Below, one piece after another: positions 11,901 through 21,227 of a stretch of 64,000 nt of DNA; position 1 is the first letter of the stretch, and the number at the start of each line of letters is the position of its first letter. The stretch lies in contig OY751496.1 of the NCBI GenBank assembly GCA_963565915.1, forward strand, positions 3,472,001-3,536,000. Direction: 5' to 3'. Origin of the DNA: Entoloma clypeatum (lineage: Eukaryota > Basidiomycota > Agaricomycetes > Agaricales > Entolomataceae). The position numbers were made by a program, and so were the translations under genes. The notes below the pieces were generated by a model, which ran no database searches, was not told where the DNA came from, and saw only the letters and a program-made list of their open reading frames with translations.

Positions 11901-13487
11901 CTTAGCCTTGAGAGGCCTGTAATACGCGAAGTCTTTGAACTCATGGGTAAAGTGTAATGATGCGCCGGAATCTAAGATCCACTGAGCGCGTTCTCTCTCT
12001 TTGCAGTGTGTGCAGGACGCGGAATGTTTGATATATTTTTTGTACAGATCATCACTAAAGAGATCTATACTATCTGCATCGGTACTAGCTAATATGTATT
12101 CAAACGTCTGTGCGTGATTATTAGCGTTTCCCATTTGGTCAAGTTTGAGAGAAATATGTGACGAACCGTCAAGTTCAATCAGCCCATCTTTGAATTGTTC
12201 CGGCCCCATCCGCTCGCTTTGATGGTCTATGTCCATCATCTTCAGCGATTCTTCTATCGACGGGGCTACGCGACGCTGTTTAGCCGGCCTTTCATCAATG
12301 TCAGGAATGATGGTGTCTAGGATACGAAGATTCAATCCTGAGGGGCGAGCACCAATGCCGCGCGCGAGTTTGCGGACATGGTCGTTCTTTTTCCACATGG
12401 ATGGTTTTCCAGAAGGAAGCCCGGTGTACTGTGACGGAGGGGGGTTCATTCGCTGAAGGAGCGACTGCATCTTTGTGGAATCGGGCTGGGCGGTACTTGT
12501 CGTTTTCCCGCGACCAGTGACGGTGGTGAAGGAGGGTGCCGGAAGAGGAGGGAAGTGGATGGCGGGAGCGACAAACTCAACCGTTTCCTCCACATGTTCA
12601 GACGCGTTGTCCGCAGTGTTGGCGTTTTTCTTCTGATTGCGCCAGCGTCCTTTTCCCTTCTTCTTTTCAGAAGCGGTACTATGGTCGGTCGAGTTAGGCT
12701 GCTCGTCAGCATCGTTCTGCGAGGTACTCGGCTTTTGCTGCCTTTCCCATTTGGGGTCCTGCCCCTTGCGCTTTGTCCCGGAAATTTTCCGGGCCTGCTC
12801 GTTGGACGCACGAGTGGACCCGACCGAATACTTGCGCCTGTATTCCGAGATGATGCTCTCAGCGACGGCTTTGTAGGTAAAATCGTCGGCGTCGTAGACC
12901 TGGAAAAGGGCGGTGGAGAGTGATGACCAGGCGTCGGGAATTGTGTTGGCGAGGATCATTGCCTGCATCAGATCGGGGACAACAAAGTTCGAATCGGCGA
13001 GCCGAGCGAAAAGAGACCCCAGGCGTTCAATTTCAGGGACGGGGTCACGTCCAGACAGCTTGTAGGTGGCGGCGGTCTTGAAATCGCCGAAGATGACAGC
13101 CGGGGATGCCTTGGAGTAGGCATCCTTCAGTGTTTTCCACGCGTTAAGTGCCGAGGTGCTGTCTTTGATGTGTCGTCTGATTGCCTCAGAGACCTTCAGG
13201 CGTATCGCCCCGAGAGCTATGTCGTCGTCCCTGATCCAGGCTTTTTCTTCCTTGCGGAAGCCGGGCTGGTCGACTGTAGTAGCCAGCACAGGGGGAGCGG
13301 CAGCAGTGGCACCAGGGGTGGAGACCGTGGTGGTGAAGTCGGCGATGACAGGGCGGGTGATGTCGCCAGAAACAAGGCGCCAGACTCCTTGATGGAGGAG
13401 GTAGGACTTCATCTTTTCGGCCCAGCTTTGGTAGTCGATGCCGTCGAAGGGGGTGATGGTGTCAAGAGCAGAGCGAGAAGTAGACAT
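8910..13487 (-). pseudogene. copia gag-pol, inner copy, truncated by nonsense codon
   Basis: 1525 codons, starting at ATG 13487 (MSTSRSALD), in the same order as the outer copy: Gag, protease with DSGA, GAG-pre-integrase HHCC zinc domain, integrase core, RT with YVDD, RNase H. A TGA at 8912-8910 replaces the CGA codon present at the same place in the outer copy, removing the last 50 residues after the RNase H motif SKHID. The frame beyond is still open to the ancestral stop at 8762-8760. Loss of the RNase H tail probably impairs reverse transcription, though a short tail loss could be partly tolerated. Confidence 0.9.
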
Positions 13488-13717
13488 TTTTAGATGAATC
13501 TAAAAAAGTGTTCCCAATCAGTGATGTGTTATGAATATGATTTCAAGAAAACAATTAAATGATTCCTTATGACATATTCCCTTTAGGAATAGCGGTCACG
13601 GGAAAACCCTTTATATGTCAGAAACGTATGAGGTGCGATCAACGTTTCCACATGGAGTGTACTAGGTCAATCCCCTTAGGGACGTCTCATGACAGGTACT
13701 TGTCGTAATGACGTTCC

Positions 13718-13917
13718 NNNNNNNNNNNNNNNNNNNNNNNNNNNNNNNNNNNNNNNNNNNNNNNNNNNNNNNNNNNNNNNNNNNNNNNNNNNNNNNNNNN
13801 NNNNNNNNNNNNNNNNNNNNNNNNNNNNNNNNNNNNNNNNNNNNNNNNNNNNNNNNNNNNNNNNNNNNNNNNNNNNNNNNNNNNNNNNNNNNNNNNNNNN
13901 NNNNNNNNNNNNNNNNN
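13718..13917. other. 200-N assembly gap inside inner copia leader
   Basis: Exactly 200 Ns. Aligning the flanks with the same leader in the outer copy (8230-8275) and third copy (40200-40250) shows that only about 20 nt are missing, so the gap length is nominal. Confidence 0.95.
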
Positions 13918-14033
13918 AGTATGACTCAGAACCTAGATCTTTCGATCGGTTCCTTGCCAACCAGGGTAGAGTGGGCAGGTACTCGCTGTTGCCAGCGTTT
14001 CCCAAGTCCCTCTGCTATCCGGGGCCCATAACC

Positions 14034-14362
14034 TGTTGAAGTTCCACCTGGGCGCTAGCCACAGGTGTACTGAGCAACATGGCTACAGTGGAAGTACTCT
14101 ACGATACCGCTATGGTCACTTACTTGGTTGGGAAGGGTGAGGCTGGTGAGAGCGGTTGAGGCTGGTGAGAGCGGTTGAGGCTGGTAAGAGCGATGGAGCT
14201 GGTTAAGAGTCAAGAGACAACTTGTTGGTATTGACAGTTTCCTGGTCTTATATACCGTACTACTGTTTGTACCAACCAAACAAATATGTAAGAAAGATAT
14301 GTAATGGTCACGTGATGTGATCTAATCTAAATCTAATCTACGTGATGGGAAAAGTTTCAACA
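14034..14362 (-). repeat. 5' LTR of inner copia copy with 19-bp internal duplication
   Basis: 329 bp instead of 310. The extra length is a tandem duplication of a 19-bp unit (GAGGCTGGTGAGAGCGGTT) around 14140-14180, absent from the partner LTR at 8384-8693. The TATA motif is retained. Confidence 0.9.
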
Positions 14363-14461
14363 CCTAAAGGAAATATGTCATAAAGGAATCATTTAATTGT
14401 TTTTCTTGAAATCAAATTCATAACACATCACTGATTGGGAACCCTTTTAGATTCATCTACA

Positions 14462-17400
14462 ATGTCTACTTCTTGCTCTGCTCTTGACACCATCACCCCC
14501 TTCGACGGCATCGACCACCAAAGCTGGGCCGAAAAAATGAAGTCCTACCTCCTCCATCAAGGAGTCTGGCGCCTTGTCTCTGGCGACATCACCCGCCCTG
14601 TCATCGCCGACTTCACCACCACGGTCTCCACCCCTGGTGCCACTGCTGCCGCTCCCCCTGTGCTGGCTACTACAGTCGACCAGCCCGGCTTCCGCAAGGA
14701 AGAAAAAGCCTGGATCAGGGACGACGACATAGCTCTCGGGGCGATACGCCTGAAGGTCTCTGAGGCGATCAGACGACACATCAAAGACAGCACCTCGGCA
14801 CTTAACGCGTGGAAAACACTGAAGGATGCCTACTCCAAGGCATCCCCGGCTGTCATCTTCGGCGATTTCAAGACCGCCGCCACCTACAAGCTGTCTGGAC
14901 GTGACCCCGTCCCTGAAATTGAACGCCTGGGGTCTCTTTTCGCTTGGCTCGCCGATTCAAACTTTGTCGTCCCCGATCTGATGCAGGCAATGATCCTCGC
15001 CAACGCAATTCCCGACGCCTGGTCATCACTCTCCACCGCCCTTTTCCAGGTCTACGACGCCGACGATTTTACCTACAAAGCCGTCGCTGAGAGCATCATC
15101 TCGGAATACAGGCGCAAGTATTCGGTCGGGTCCACTCGTGCGTCCAATGAGCAGGCCCGGAAAATTTCCGGGACAAAGCGAAAGGGGCAGGACCCCAAAT
15201 GGGAAAGGCAGCAAAAGCCGAGTACCTCGCAGAACGATGCTGACGAGCAGCCTAACTCGACCGACCATAGTACCGCTTCTGAAAAGAAGAAGGGAAAAGG
15301 ACGCTGGCGCAATCAGAAGAAAAACGCCAACACTGCGGACAACGCGTCTGAACATGTGGAGGAAACGGTTGAGTTTGTCGCTCCCGCCATCCACTTCCCT
15401 CCTCTTCCGGCACCCTCCTTCACCACCGTCACTGGTCGCGGGAAAACGACAAGTACCGCCCAGCCCGATTCCACAAAGATGCAGTCGCTCCTTCAGCGAA
15501 TGAACCCCCCTCCGTCACAGTACACCGGGCTTCCTTCTGGAAAACCATCCATGTGGAAAAAGAACGACCATGTCCGCAAACTCGCGCGCGGCATTGGTGC
15601 TCGCCCCTCAGGATTGAATCTTCGTATCCTAGACACCATCATTCCTGACATTGATGAAAGGCCGGCTAAACAGCGTCGCGTAGCCCCGTCGATAGAAGAA
15701 TCGCTGAAGATGATGGACATAGACCATCAAAGCGAGCGGATGGGGCCGGAACAATTCAAAGATGGGCTGATTGAACTTGACGGTTCGTCACATATTTCTC
15801 TCAAACTTGACCAAATGGGAAACGCTAATAATCACGCACAGACGTTTGAATACATATTAGCTAGTACCGATGCAGATAGTATAGATCTCTTTAGTGATGA
15901 TCTGTACAAAAAATATATCAAACATTCCGCGTCCTGCACACACTGCAAAGAGAGAGAACGCGCTCAGTGGATCTTAGATTCCGGCGCATCATTACACTTT
16001 ACCCATGAGTTCAAAGACTTCGCGTATTACAGGCCTCTCAAGGCTAAGCGATTTGTCCAAACAGCTGCAAAGGGAAAGAAACTGGAAATTCTCGGAGTTG
16101 GGGCCGTTCCAGTACGGCATACCCTAAATGGGGAAACTAAAACCCATCTCCTACGACCGGTATTTTATATTCCGGATATGGACACACGTCTATTGTCCCT
16201 AGGCGTCTTCCTTAACCATGGTTACAAAGTTGATGGAATGCGTGGAGAAATTAATATCTCTAAAGGGCTGAACAAAATACAGTTTTCGCCTCATTTCATC
16301 GGACAAACCATTTACTGGCTAGACACTGAAATACGCTATGACCAGATCCACGTGATCTCTAGCGAAATCACTGTTGAAACCTGGCATAAACGCCTTGGCC
16401 ACCCAAATGACCAGGCGCTCAATAAGATTCCCACCAGTACCAAAGGAGTACCCAAAACGTTAGTACGTGAGAAATCACAGGAAAGCTGCACGGGGTGTCT
16501 AAAAGGGAAAATGCCGAATCAGTCTTACCCTAACTCGATGACAAGGGCTGTCAAACCCTTTGATTTGATCCATTCGGACTTGAAGCAGATATCCACGGCA
16601 TCGTACCACAAGTACAAATATTTCCTTACCTTTTTGGATGATTTTTCTTCCCATGTCTGGGTCGTCTTGCTTAGGAAAAAGTCAGGCACCATCACAGCGC
16701 TAAAACAATTCCTTGCAATGATCCAGAATCAATTCGCCGCCACCCCTAAAAAATGGCGGGTTGATGGAGGTGGAGAATTCGATGAATACAAGGATGTACT
16801 TGCCGATCATGGAATTCTGATCGACGTCACACTCCCATATCAGCATCAGCAGAATGGTAGAGCAGAACGGATAAATCGAACTCTGTGGGAAAAATCTCAG
16901 GCATTGCGTTTCGACGCATGTCTACCGCCGATGTGGTGGGAATTCTGTTTGGAACATGCAGCATTTCTATACAACAGAACCCCCATGCAACGTCTTGAAT
17001 GGAAAACCCCTTATTCCAGGGTGACCAATGAGATCCCCGACATGTCCAGCGTCAGAGTCTTCGGATGCCAAGCATACGTATATATCCCAAAAGAAAAACG
17101 CAGAAACTCCCTGGAGTCAAGATCTCGATTGATGATTTATCTCAGATCAAAACCAGGGGTCAAAGGATACCGCTTCATGGATCCTGAGACCAACACGATT
17201 TTCATGGGAGGGAAAGCTATCTTTTATGAAAGCAAGTACCCTAGATGCCACATTGACCCTTTGCCAGAAAACCATCCAGAAATGGAAAACCCAGAGCCGG
17301 CTGATGAGTTTGAGGATCTCATCCCTGGCAGCAACGACGACAAAAGTCACAATGAAATACCTCATAACCCAGTTCCCATTGAACAGGATCAACCTGAATC

Positions 17401-19189
17401 AGACAACGAACTGCCTGCCAGTGAGCCTGATGACGAACCACGAGTACCCACTCCGGAACCTGAGCAAGTACCAGATCGTCCGATCAGGAAACGACGAGTT
17501 CGGAAGATGCCAGGAAGCATCTATGGGAAAGACACTCCAGCATCTGATCTTGAAAAATTAGATCGAAGACGGAGATTGGGCGGTCAAACAGCATGGATGA
17601 ATGACCTCCTGATGGAGGCAATATCAGTCCAAGTTGGCATCGTTGAAATGTCCCACAAAGACATATACCCTCTTCCAAATAAAGAAGACTGGTATGCGGC
17701 TGAACGAAAAGAGCTAGATATGCTCAAACGCCGCGGGGTGATCACGGAGCTAGTACCCCTGCCTGAAGGGAGGAAAGCTCTAAGGAACAAATGGGTTTAC
17801 AATGAAAAGTCCGATGGGCGTCTGAAAGCACGCCTCGTCGCAAAAGGCTTCTCACAGGTAGAAGGGATCGACTTTGATCAGATCTTCTCACCAGTCGTGA
17901 GATATGAAACCGTCCGATTAATACTGGCATTGACAGCCCTTGAAGGGTGGTTCATGACACTTTTGGACGTCTCATCAGCCTTCCTCTATGGAACGCTCCG
18001 TGAGGTCATCTACATGCGACAGCCTGAGGGCTACGTAGTAAAAGGGAAAGAACACCTCGTGTACCGACTATACAAAGCCCTATATGGACTTAAGCAGGCC
18101 GCACTAGCCTGGTGGAGAGAACTTGATTCCTCCATGAAAAAGCTCGGCTTTGTCCGGCTTCACTCCGATGCGGGTGTTTTCATTCACAAAAGTACCAACG
18201 GGGAAATTGTAATCGCCGTCATCTATGTCGACGACTCTGCTTTTCTCGGCACAAACCGGGAATATACGCTAGAGAAAAAGAGGGCCTTCATGACCACATG
18301 GGAATGTAGGGACCTAGGGCACCTCGTGCCTGGTGGGGAACCAAAAGAGTTTCTTTCGATCCAGATAAGGCAACATGGGAAGAGGATCTTCATTGATCAA
18401 GTACCTTACCTTGAGAAAATACTCACATGCATGGGGATGAGTGAATCCAATGCAACCCATACCCCACTCCCTACGGGCTACAAACCCATGGCATCCGAAG
18501 ATGAACCCAATGCGGAACTCCGATCCAAGTACCAATCCGTCATCGGATCACTCCTATATCTGATGATTGGAACGAGGCCTGACATCTGCTTTGCTGTAAT
18601 CAAAATGTCCCAATTTTCCGCGAAACCCACCAAACGTCATTTAGAAGTGGCTAGGGATATTTGCAGATATTTGAAGGCAACAAAAGATTATGCTATCATG
18701 TATGATGGGGACTCAGGGAAAGGGATCTATGCATTCACAGACTCCGACTGGGCGTCAGATGAAAACACAAGGAGGTCTACCACCGGCTTCTTCATATCAC
18801 TGGCGTCTGGAGCAATAACATGGGTATCATCGGCGCAAAAAACCATTGCCCTCTCTTCTACAGAAGCAGAGTATATGGCGCTATCAGATTGCAGTCGCGC
18901 AGCAACATGGCTGAGAAGCATGCTTGCCGAACTTGGAATGCAGATCGGATCAGTACCGATCTATGGAGATAACAACGGCTCCGTCTTTATCGCATCCAAC
19001 CCTGTAACTGAGAAGCGATCCAAGCACATCGACATGCGATTCCACTTTGTCAGAGAGAAAGTATCCGAAGGCATCATCACGGTCGAATTCATTGAAGGAG
19101 TGAATAACCCTGCAGATCTTTTAACTAAGAATCTGGGGAAAATCCTCTTTAACAAGTTTATCCCGTACTTCGGATTACTAAAAAACTAG
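14462..19189 (+). CDS. copia Gag-Pol polyprotein, outer copy, intact frame
   Basis: 1575 residues from ATG 14462, chosen because all three copies share MSTS... at this point. Gag-like region about 1-480 with no CCHC zinc knuckle visible; aspartic protease WILDSGASLHF around 503-513; GAG-pre-integrase with H642/H645-type and CTGC pairs around 640-690; integrase core with HSDLK near 703, WRVDGGGEFDEY and the E of NGRAERINR; RT with NKWVYNEKSDG, ALYGLKQA and YVDD near 1255; RNase H with FTDSDWAS near 1425, SSTEAEY and DNNGS. Length and order fit a full copia polyprotein. It replicates the element through reverse transcription and integration. The frame is uninterrupted, but the leader upstream is split by the inner copy, so its own transcript would run through inverted copia sequence. 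Confidence 0.95.
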   Translation: MSTSCSALDTITPFDGIDHQSWAEKMKSYLLHQGVWRLVSGDITRPVIADFTTTVSTPGATAAAPPVLATTVDQPGFRKEEKAWIRDDDIALGAIRLKVSEAIRRHIKDSTSALNAWKTLKDAYSKASPAVIFGDFKTAATYKLSGRDPVPEIERLGSLFAWLADSNFVVPDLMQAMILANAIPDAWSSLSTALFQVYDADDFTYKAVAESIISEYRRKYSVGSTRASNEQARKISGTKRKGQDPKWERQQKPSTSQNDADEQPNSTDHSTASEKKKGKGRWRNQKKNANTADNASEHVEETVEFVAPAIHFPPLPAPSFTTVTGRGKTTSTAQPDSTKMQSLLQRMNPPPSQYTGLPSGKPSMWKKNDHVRKLARGIGARPSGLNLRILDTIIPDIDERPAKQRRVAPSIEESLKMMDIDHQSERMGPEQFKDGLIELDGSSHISLKLDQMGNANNHAQTFEYILASTDADSIDLFSDDLYKKYIKHSASCTHCKERERAQWILDSGASLHFTHEFKDFAYYRPLKAKRFVQTAAKGKKLEILGVGAVPVRHTLNGETKTHLLRPVFYIPDMDTRLLSLGVFLNHGYKVDGMRGEINISKGLNKIQFSPHFIGQTIYWLDTEIRYDQIHVISSEITVETWHKRLGHPNDQALNKIPTSTKGVPKTLVREKSQESCTGCLKGKMPNQSYPNSMTRAVKPFDLIHSDLKQISTASYHKYKYFLTFLDDFSSHVWVVLLRKKSGTITALKQFLAMIQNQFAATPKKWRVDGGGEFDEYKDVLADHGILIDVTLPYQHQQNGRAERINRTLWEKSQALRFDACLPPMWWEFCLEHAAFLYNRTPMQRLEWKTPYSRVTNEIPDMSSVRVFGCQAYVYIPKEKRRNSLESRSRLMIYLRSKPGVKGYRFMDPETNTIFMGGKAIFYESKYPRCHIDPLPENHPEMENPEPADEFEDLIPGSNDDKSHNEIPHNPVPIEQDQPESDNELPASEPDDEPRVPTPEPEQVPDRPIRKRRVRKMPGSIYGKDTPASDLEKLDRRRRLGGQTAWMNDLLMEAISVQVGIVEMSHKDIYPLPNKEDWYAAERKELDMLKRRGVITELVPLPEGRKALRNKWVYNEKSDGRLKARLVAKGFSQVEGIDFDQIFSPVVRYETVRLILALTALEGWFMTLLDVSSAFLYGTLREVIYMRQPEGYVVKGKEHLVYRLYKALYGLKQAALAWWRELDSSMKKLGFVRLHSDAGVFIHKSTNGEIVIAVIYVDDSAFLGTNREYTLEKKRAFMTTWECRDLGHLVPGGEPKEFLSIQIRQHGKRIFIDQVPYLEKILTCMGMSESNATHTPLPTGYKPMASEDEPNAELRSKYQSVIGSLLYLMIGTRPDICFAVIKMSQFSAKPTKRHLEVARDICRYLKATKDYAIMYDGDSGKGIYAFTDSDWASDENTRRSTTGFFISLASGAITWVSSAQKTIALSSTEAEYMALSDCSRAATWLRSMLAELGMQIGSVPIYGDNNGSVFIASNPVTEKRSKHIDMRFHFVREKVSEGIITVEFIEGVNNPADLLTKNLGKILFNKFIPYFGLLKN

Positions 19190-19248
19190 ACGAAGAAAAG
19201 TACCTATATGGGAAAAATAAGATGTATTTAGAAGTATGTACTAAATAT

Positions 19249-19255
19249 GGGGGGG
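19249..19255 (+). other. polypurine tract of outer copia
   Basis: ATATGGGGGGG immediately before the TG of the 3' LTR; the counterparts are 8694-8700 and 35189-35195 on the minus strand. Expected primer for plus-strand DNA synthesis. Confidence 0.7.
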
Positions 19256-19565
19256 TGTTGAAACTTTTCCCATCACGTAGATTAGATTTAGATTAGATCA
19301 CATCACGTGACCATTACATATCTTTCTTACATACTTGTTTGGTTGGTACAAACAGTAGTACGGTATATAAGACCAGGAAACTGTCAATATCAACAAGTTG
19401 TCTCTTGACTCTTAACCAGCTCCATCGCTCTTACCAACCTCAACCGCTCTCACCAGCCTTACCCCTCCAAACCATGTAAGTGACCATAGCGGTATCGTAG
19501 AGTACTTCCACTGTAGCTATGTTGCTCAGTACACCTGTGGCTAGTGCCCAGGTGGAACTTCAACA
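19256..19565 (+). repeat. 3' LTR of outer copia element
   Basis: 310 bp, TGTTGAAAC...ACTTCAACA, followed by the target duplication TCACA. It differs from the 5' LTR by G/A in the GATCRCATCACG stretch and by a 2-nt indel near the GTTGTCTC stretch. Confidence 0.95.
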
Positions 19566-19684
19566 TCACAGCACTCGTTGGTGTAGCTGCAGCCTACCCC
19601 CAGGCCAAGACAGCGTTTGTTTAGCGTAGCCGCCGCGGCGATGCAGAGCGTGATGGAAAAAATGAGAGCGTGAGTAACGTGCAT
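19566..19684 (-). pseudogene. N-terminal part of small secreted cysteine-rich protein gene, cut by copia
   Basis: ATG at 19684-19682 begins a signal peptide (MHVTHALIFSITLCIAAAA), a short spacer and a dibasic LNKR site directly before the first cysteine, suggesting Kex2 cleavage. The cysteine spacing of this half is C-x6-C-x5-CC. The reading is broken at the TSD by the copia element and continues at 7800 on the other side. Together the parts show C-x6-C-x5-CC-x7-C-x12-C, the same spacing as the paralog at 50603, typical of knottin-like disulfide frameworks. The predicted mature peptide would have 41 residues. Function is unknown; secretion is inferred from the signal peptide. Confidence 0.8.
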
Positions 19685-20450
19685 TTGTTGTGAGGAGCCA
19701 GATGGATGGTAAAAGTGTGCGTGTGGAGTCCTGAGCACTTGGCGCGCTGAACGTGAAGGTGCTGAAATGCTCCGGGTAGTAGGATCCTTTTATACTACAG
19801 CGCCGAGCAGTAATGATCATCACAACCCCCATTGTGAAAAGGAGGTCGCGGCCCAGGAGTGGTATGAGCATGAAATTGTGATGATCACCTATCTTACAGC
19901 AGTTTGGAACCATAATTCAGCCTAAGTGCGCACCAGCATGACTAAAACACGAGAAAAAGTCAGGGGGTCAGGTCCATAGCACTTAAGAGAAGGAGATCGA
20001 TAAAGTACATAATGGGCAGTGGAAAGAATGACTCCAACAGGTGTGGGTTTTCGCACGTCCATCGGGCACAACCACGCCTCCTTTAGCTAAACTAGGATGT
20101 TCACCCTGAAAAACCTTTTTCTTCTGGTGTCGAACTGACGTACCATGGAGCGTTCGCTTAGAGGAAAATAAACAGGAGTACTGTATTTAACTCCAAAGGA
20201 TTGGCACAGTGTGGTAGCCAGGGAAGTTGAAGGGTCTCCGAATCAGTCTAAGAATCAAAGTGAAGAAGCGGCGCCAATTTCACCGCAGGTCCCACTGGCA
20301 ATTTATGCATTTGCGAATCGCACTTTACACAGGTGAAAAGTCATGGCCCAGTCGCAGTCGGAGATAATCATCTCGTCCGCAGTCAATGAAAGATGGGTTG
20401 TGTCATGCTCAGAGTAGAAATTCAACTTGCAAACAGGGAAGTAAGAACGG
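19685..20450. other. upstream region of the split cysteine-rich gene and flank of the Plavaka element
   Basis: 766 bp with no supported gene. The part nearest the split gene is its promoter (TATA at 19788-19794, minus strand). The rest, up to the transposon end at 20451, is non-coding as far as I can see. Confidence 0.5.
19788..19794 (-). promoter_or_regulatory. TATA box of the split cysteine-rich gene
   Basis: TATAAAA on the minus strand, about 105 nt upstream of the ATG at 19684. Position and sequence fit a fungal core promoter for a strongly expressed secreted protein. Confidence 0.5.
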
Positions 20451-20471
20451 CATCGGGAAAAACCTGAATCC
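20451..20471 (+). repeat. left terminal inverted repeat of Plavaka element
   Basis: 21 bp, perfect inverted match to 34569-34589. The flanks on the two sides differ, which makes these the likely ends. Confidence 0.8.
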
Positions 20472-21227
20472 TAAATGTGAGCACATAGCTCGTGATTATA
20501 CATAATGAAAGGTAATTTTTATTTATCGCCCTCACGAGCTTCATGGCGTTTAGCTGAATGCAATCCGAGCGGTATCGAGTTACCTCGATTCATTGGCAAT
20601 TAATTAGTCCTCATTTCGTTCACTAAATCATCAATGACTTCTCACCCCTTTTATTGTTTGACTCTGAATTGGGAGTAAACACCCGTGAGGTAGGGTCATC
20701 CCCCGTAGTTTTCACTGTCGGTGAAACTTGGGTTCACATTTTATACAGTAAAAAAACATATATTACATTTGATTGTTAATTATAGATTACAGTACGTAGA
20801 TACCGAATAATGGGTGCAGGGAATGACACAAGAAGTTGAGAACATCGGCGAAAACGACCGAAAATGGAAAGGAACTGCATACATACGAACAGAATGACGG
20901 CGAGACTCGAAAGACGACGAGAACAAGAAAGATGACGAGAATAAATGAAATGGAAATAATGACGGCGAGACTCGAAAGACGACGAGAACAAGAAAGATGA
21001 CGAGAATAAATGAAATGGAAATGAACTGCATAAATTGTGAGGAAATTGATGACCGTCCCAGTACCACAAACGGCTCATTAGTGTGACGAAGCAATTGTTC
21101 AGGCATCCATACCATCGATATCTAACAAGGCAAGGCCGTTGTTCATGATTGTTGTCGCAGACTGTGGGTTCAAGTTACTTTATGGGAATCGTTGAGCATA
21201 CTTCGTCTTGGTAAGATAAAGCGGCAC
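20472..21227. other. left subterminal region of Plavaka element
   Basis: 756 bp without a supported gene, AT-rich, containing a 65-bp tandem duplication (20893-21022) and a GCCCTCAC motif near 20529. The short frames on the minus strand here come from the repeat. Confidence 0.5.
20893..21022. repeat. tandem duplication, 2 x 65 bp
   Basis: Unit begins AATGACGGCGAGACTCGAAA at 20893 and again at 20958, nearly identical, just downstream of the DUF6532 stop codon and inside the Plavaka left arm. Could contain transposase-binding subterminal repeats; that is inference. Confidence 0.8.

Larger units (their letters stand above)
8384..14362 (-). mobile_element. Ty1/copia retrotransposon, inner copy, inserted in leader of outer copy
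   Basis: LTRs at 8384-8693 and 14034-14362 with target duplication CCTAA at 8379-8383 and 14363-14367. Removing the copy restores the outer leader sequence exactly as seen in the leaders of the other copies. Internal parts on the minus strand: primer-binding site 14021-14033, leader (with the 200-N gap), gag-pol 13487-8910, polypurine tract 8700-8694. The gag-pol frame is closed early by a nonsense codon, so this copy is probably non-autonomous. Confidence 0.95.
7806..19565 (+). mobile_element. Ty1/copia LTR retrotransposon, outer copy, interrupted by inverted inner copy
   Basis: Bounded by LTRs 7806-8113 and 19256-19565 (TG...CA ends) and flanked by the 5-bp target duplication TCACA at 7801-7805 and 19566-19570. 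Without the nested copy at 8384-14362 and its 5-bp duplication it is about 5.8 kb. Order: 5' LTR, primer-binding site 8114-8126, leader, single gag-pol frame 14462-19189, G7 polypurine tract 19249-19255, 3' LTR. The domain order integrase-RT-RNase H and the YVDD motif define the copia superfamily. The two LTRs differ by one substitution and one 2-nt indel in what I compared, so insertion is recent. It lies within a host gene for a secreted cysteine-rich protein, in opposite orientation to it. Confidence 0.95.

Noticed and set aside
20776..21115. Ser/Phe-rich minus-strand frames
   Set aside because: Arise from the 65-bp tandem repeat; no start context or continuation.
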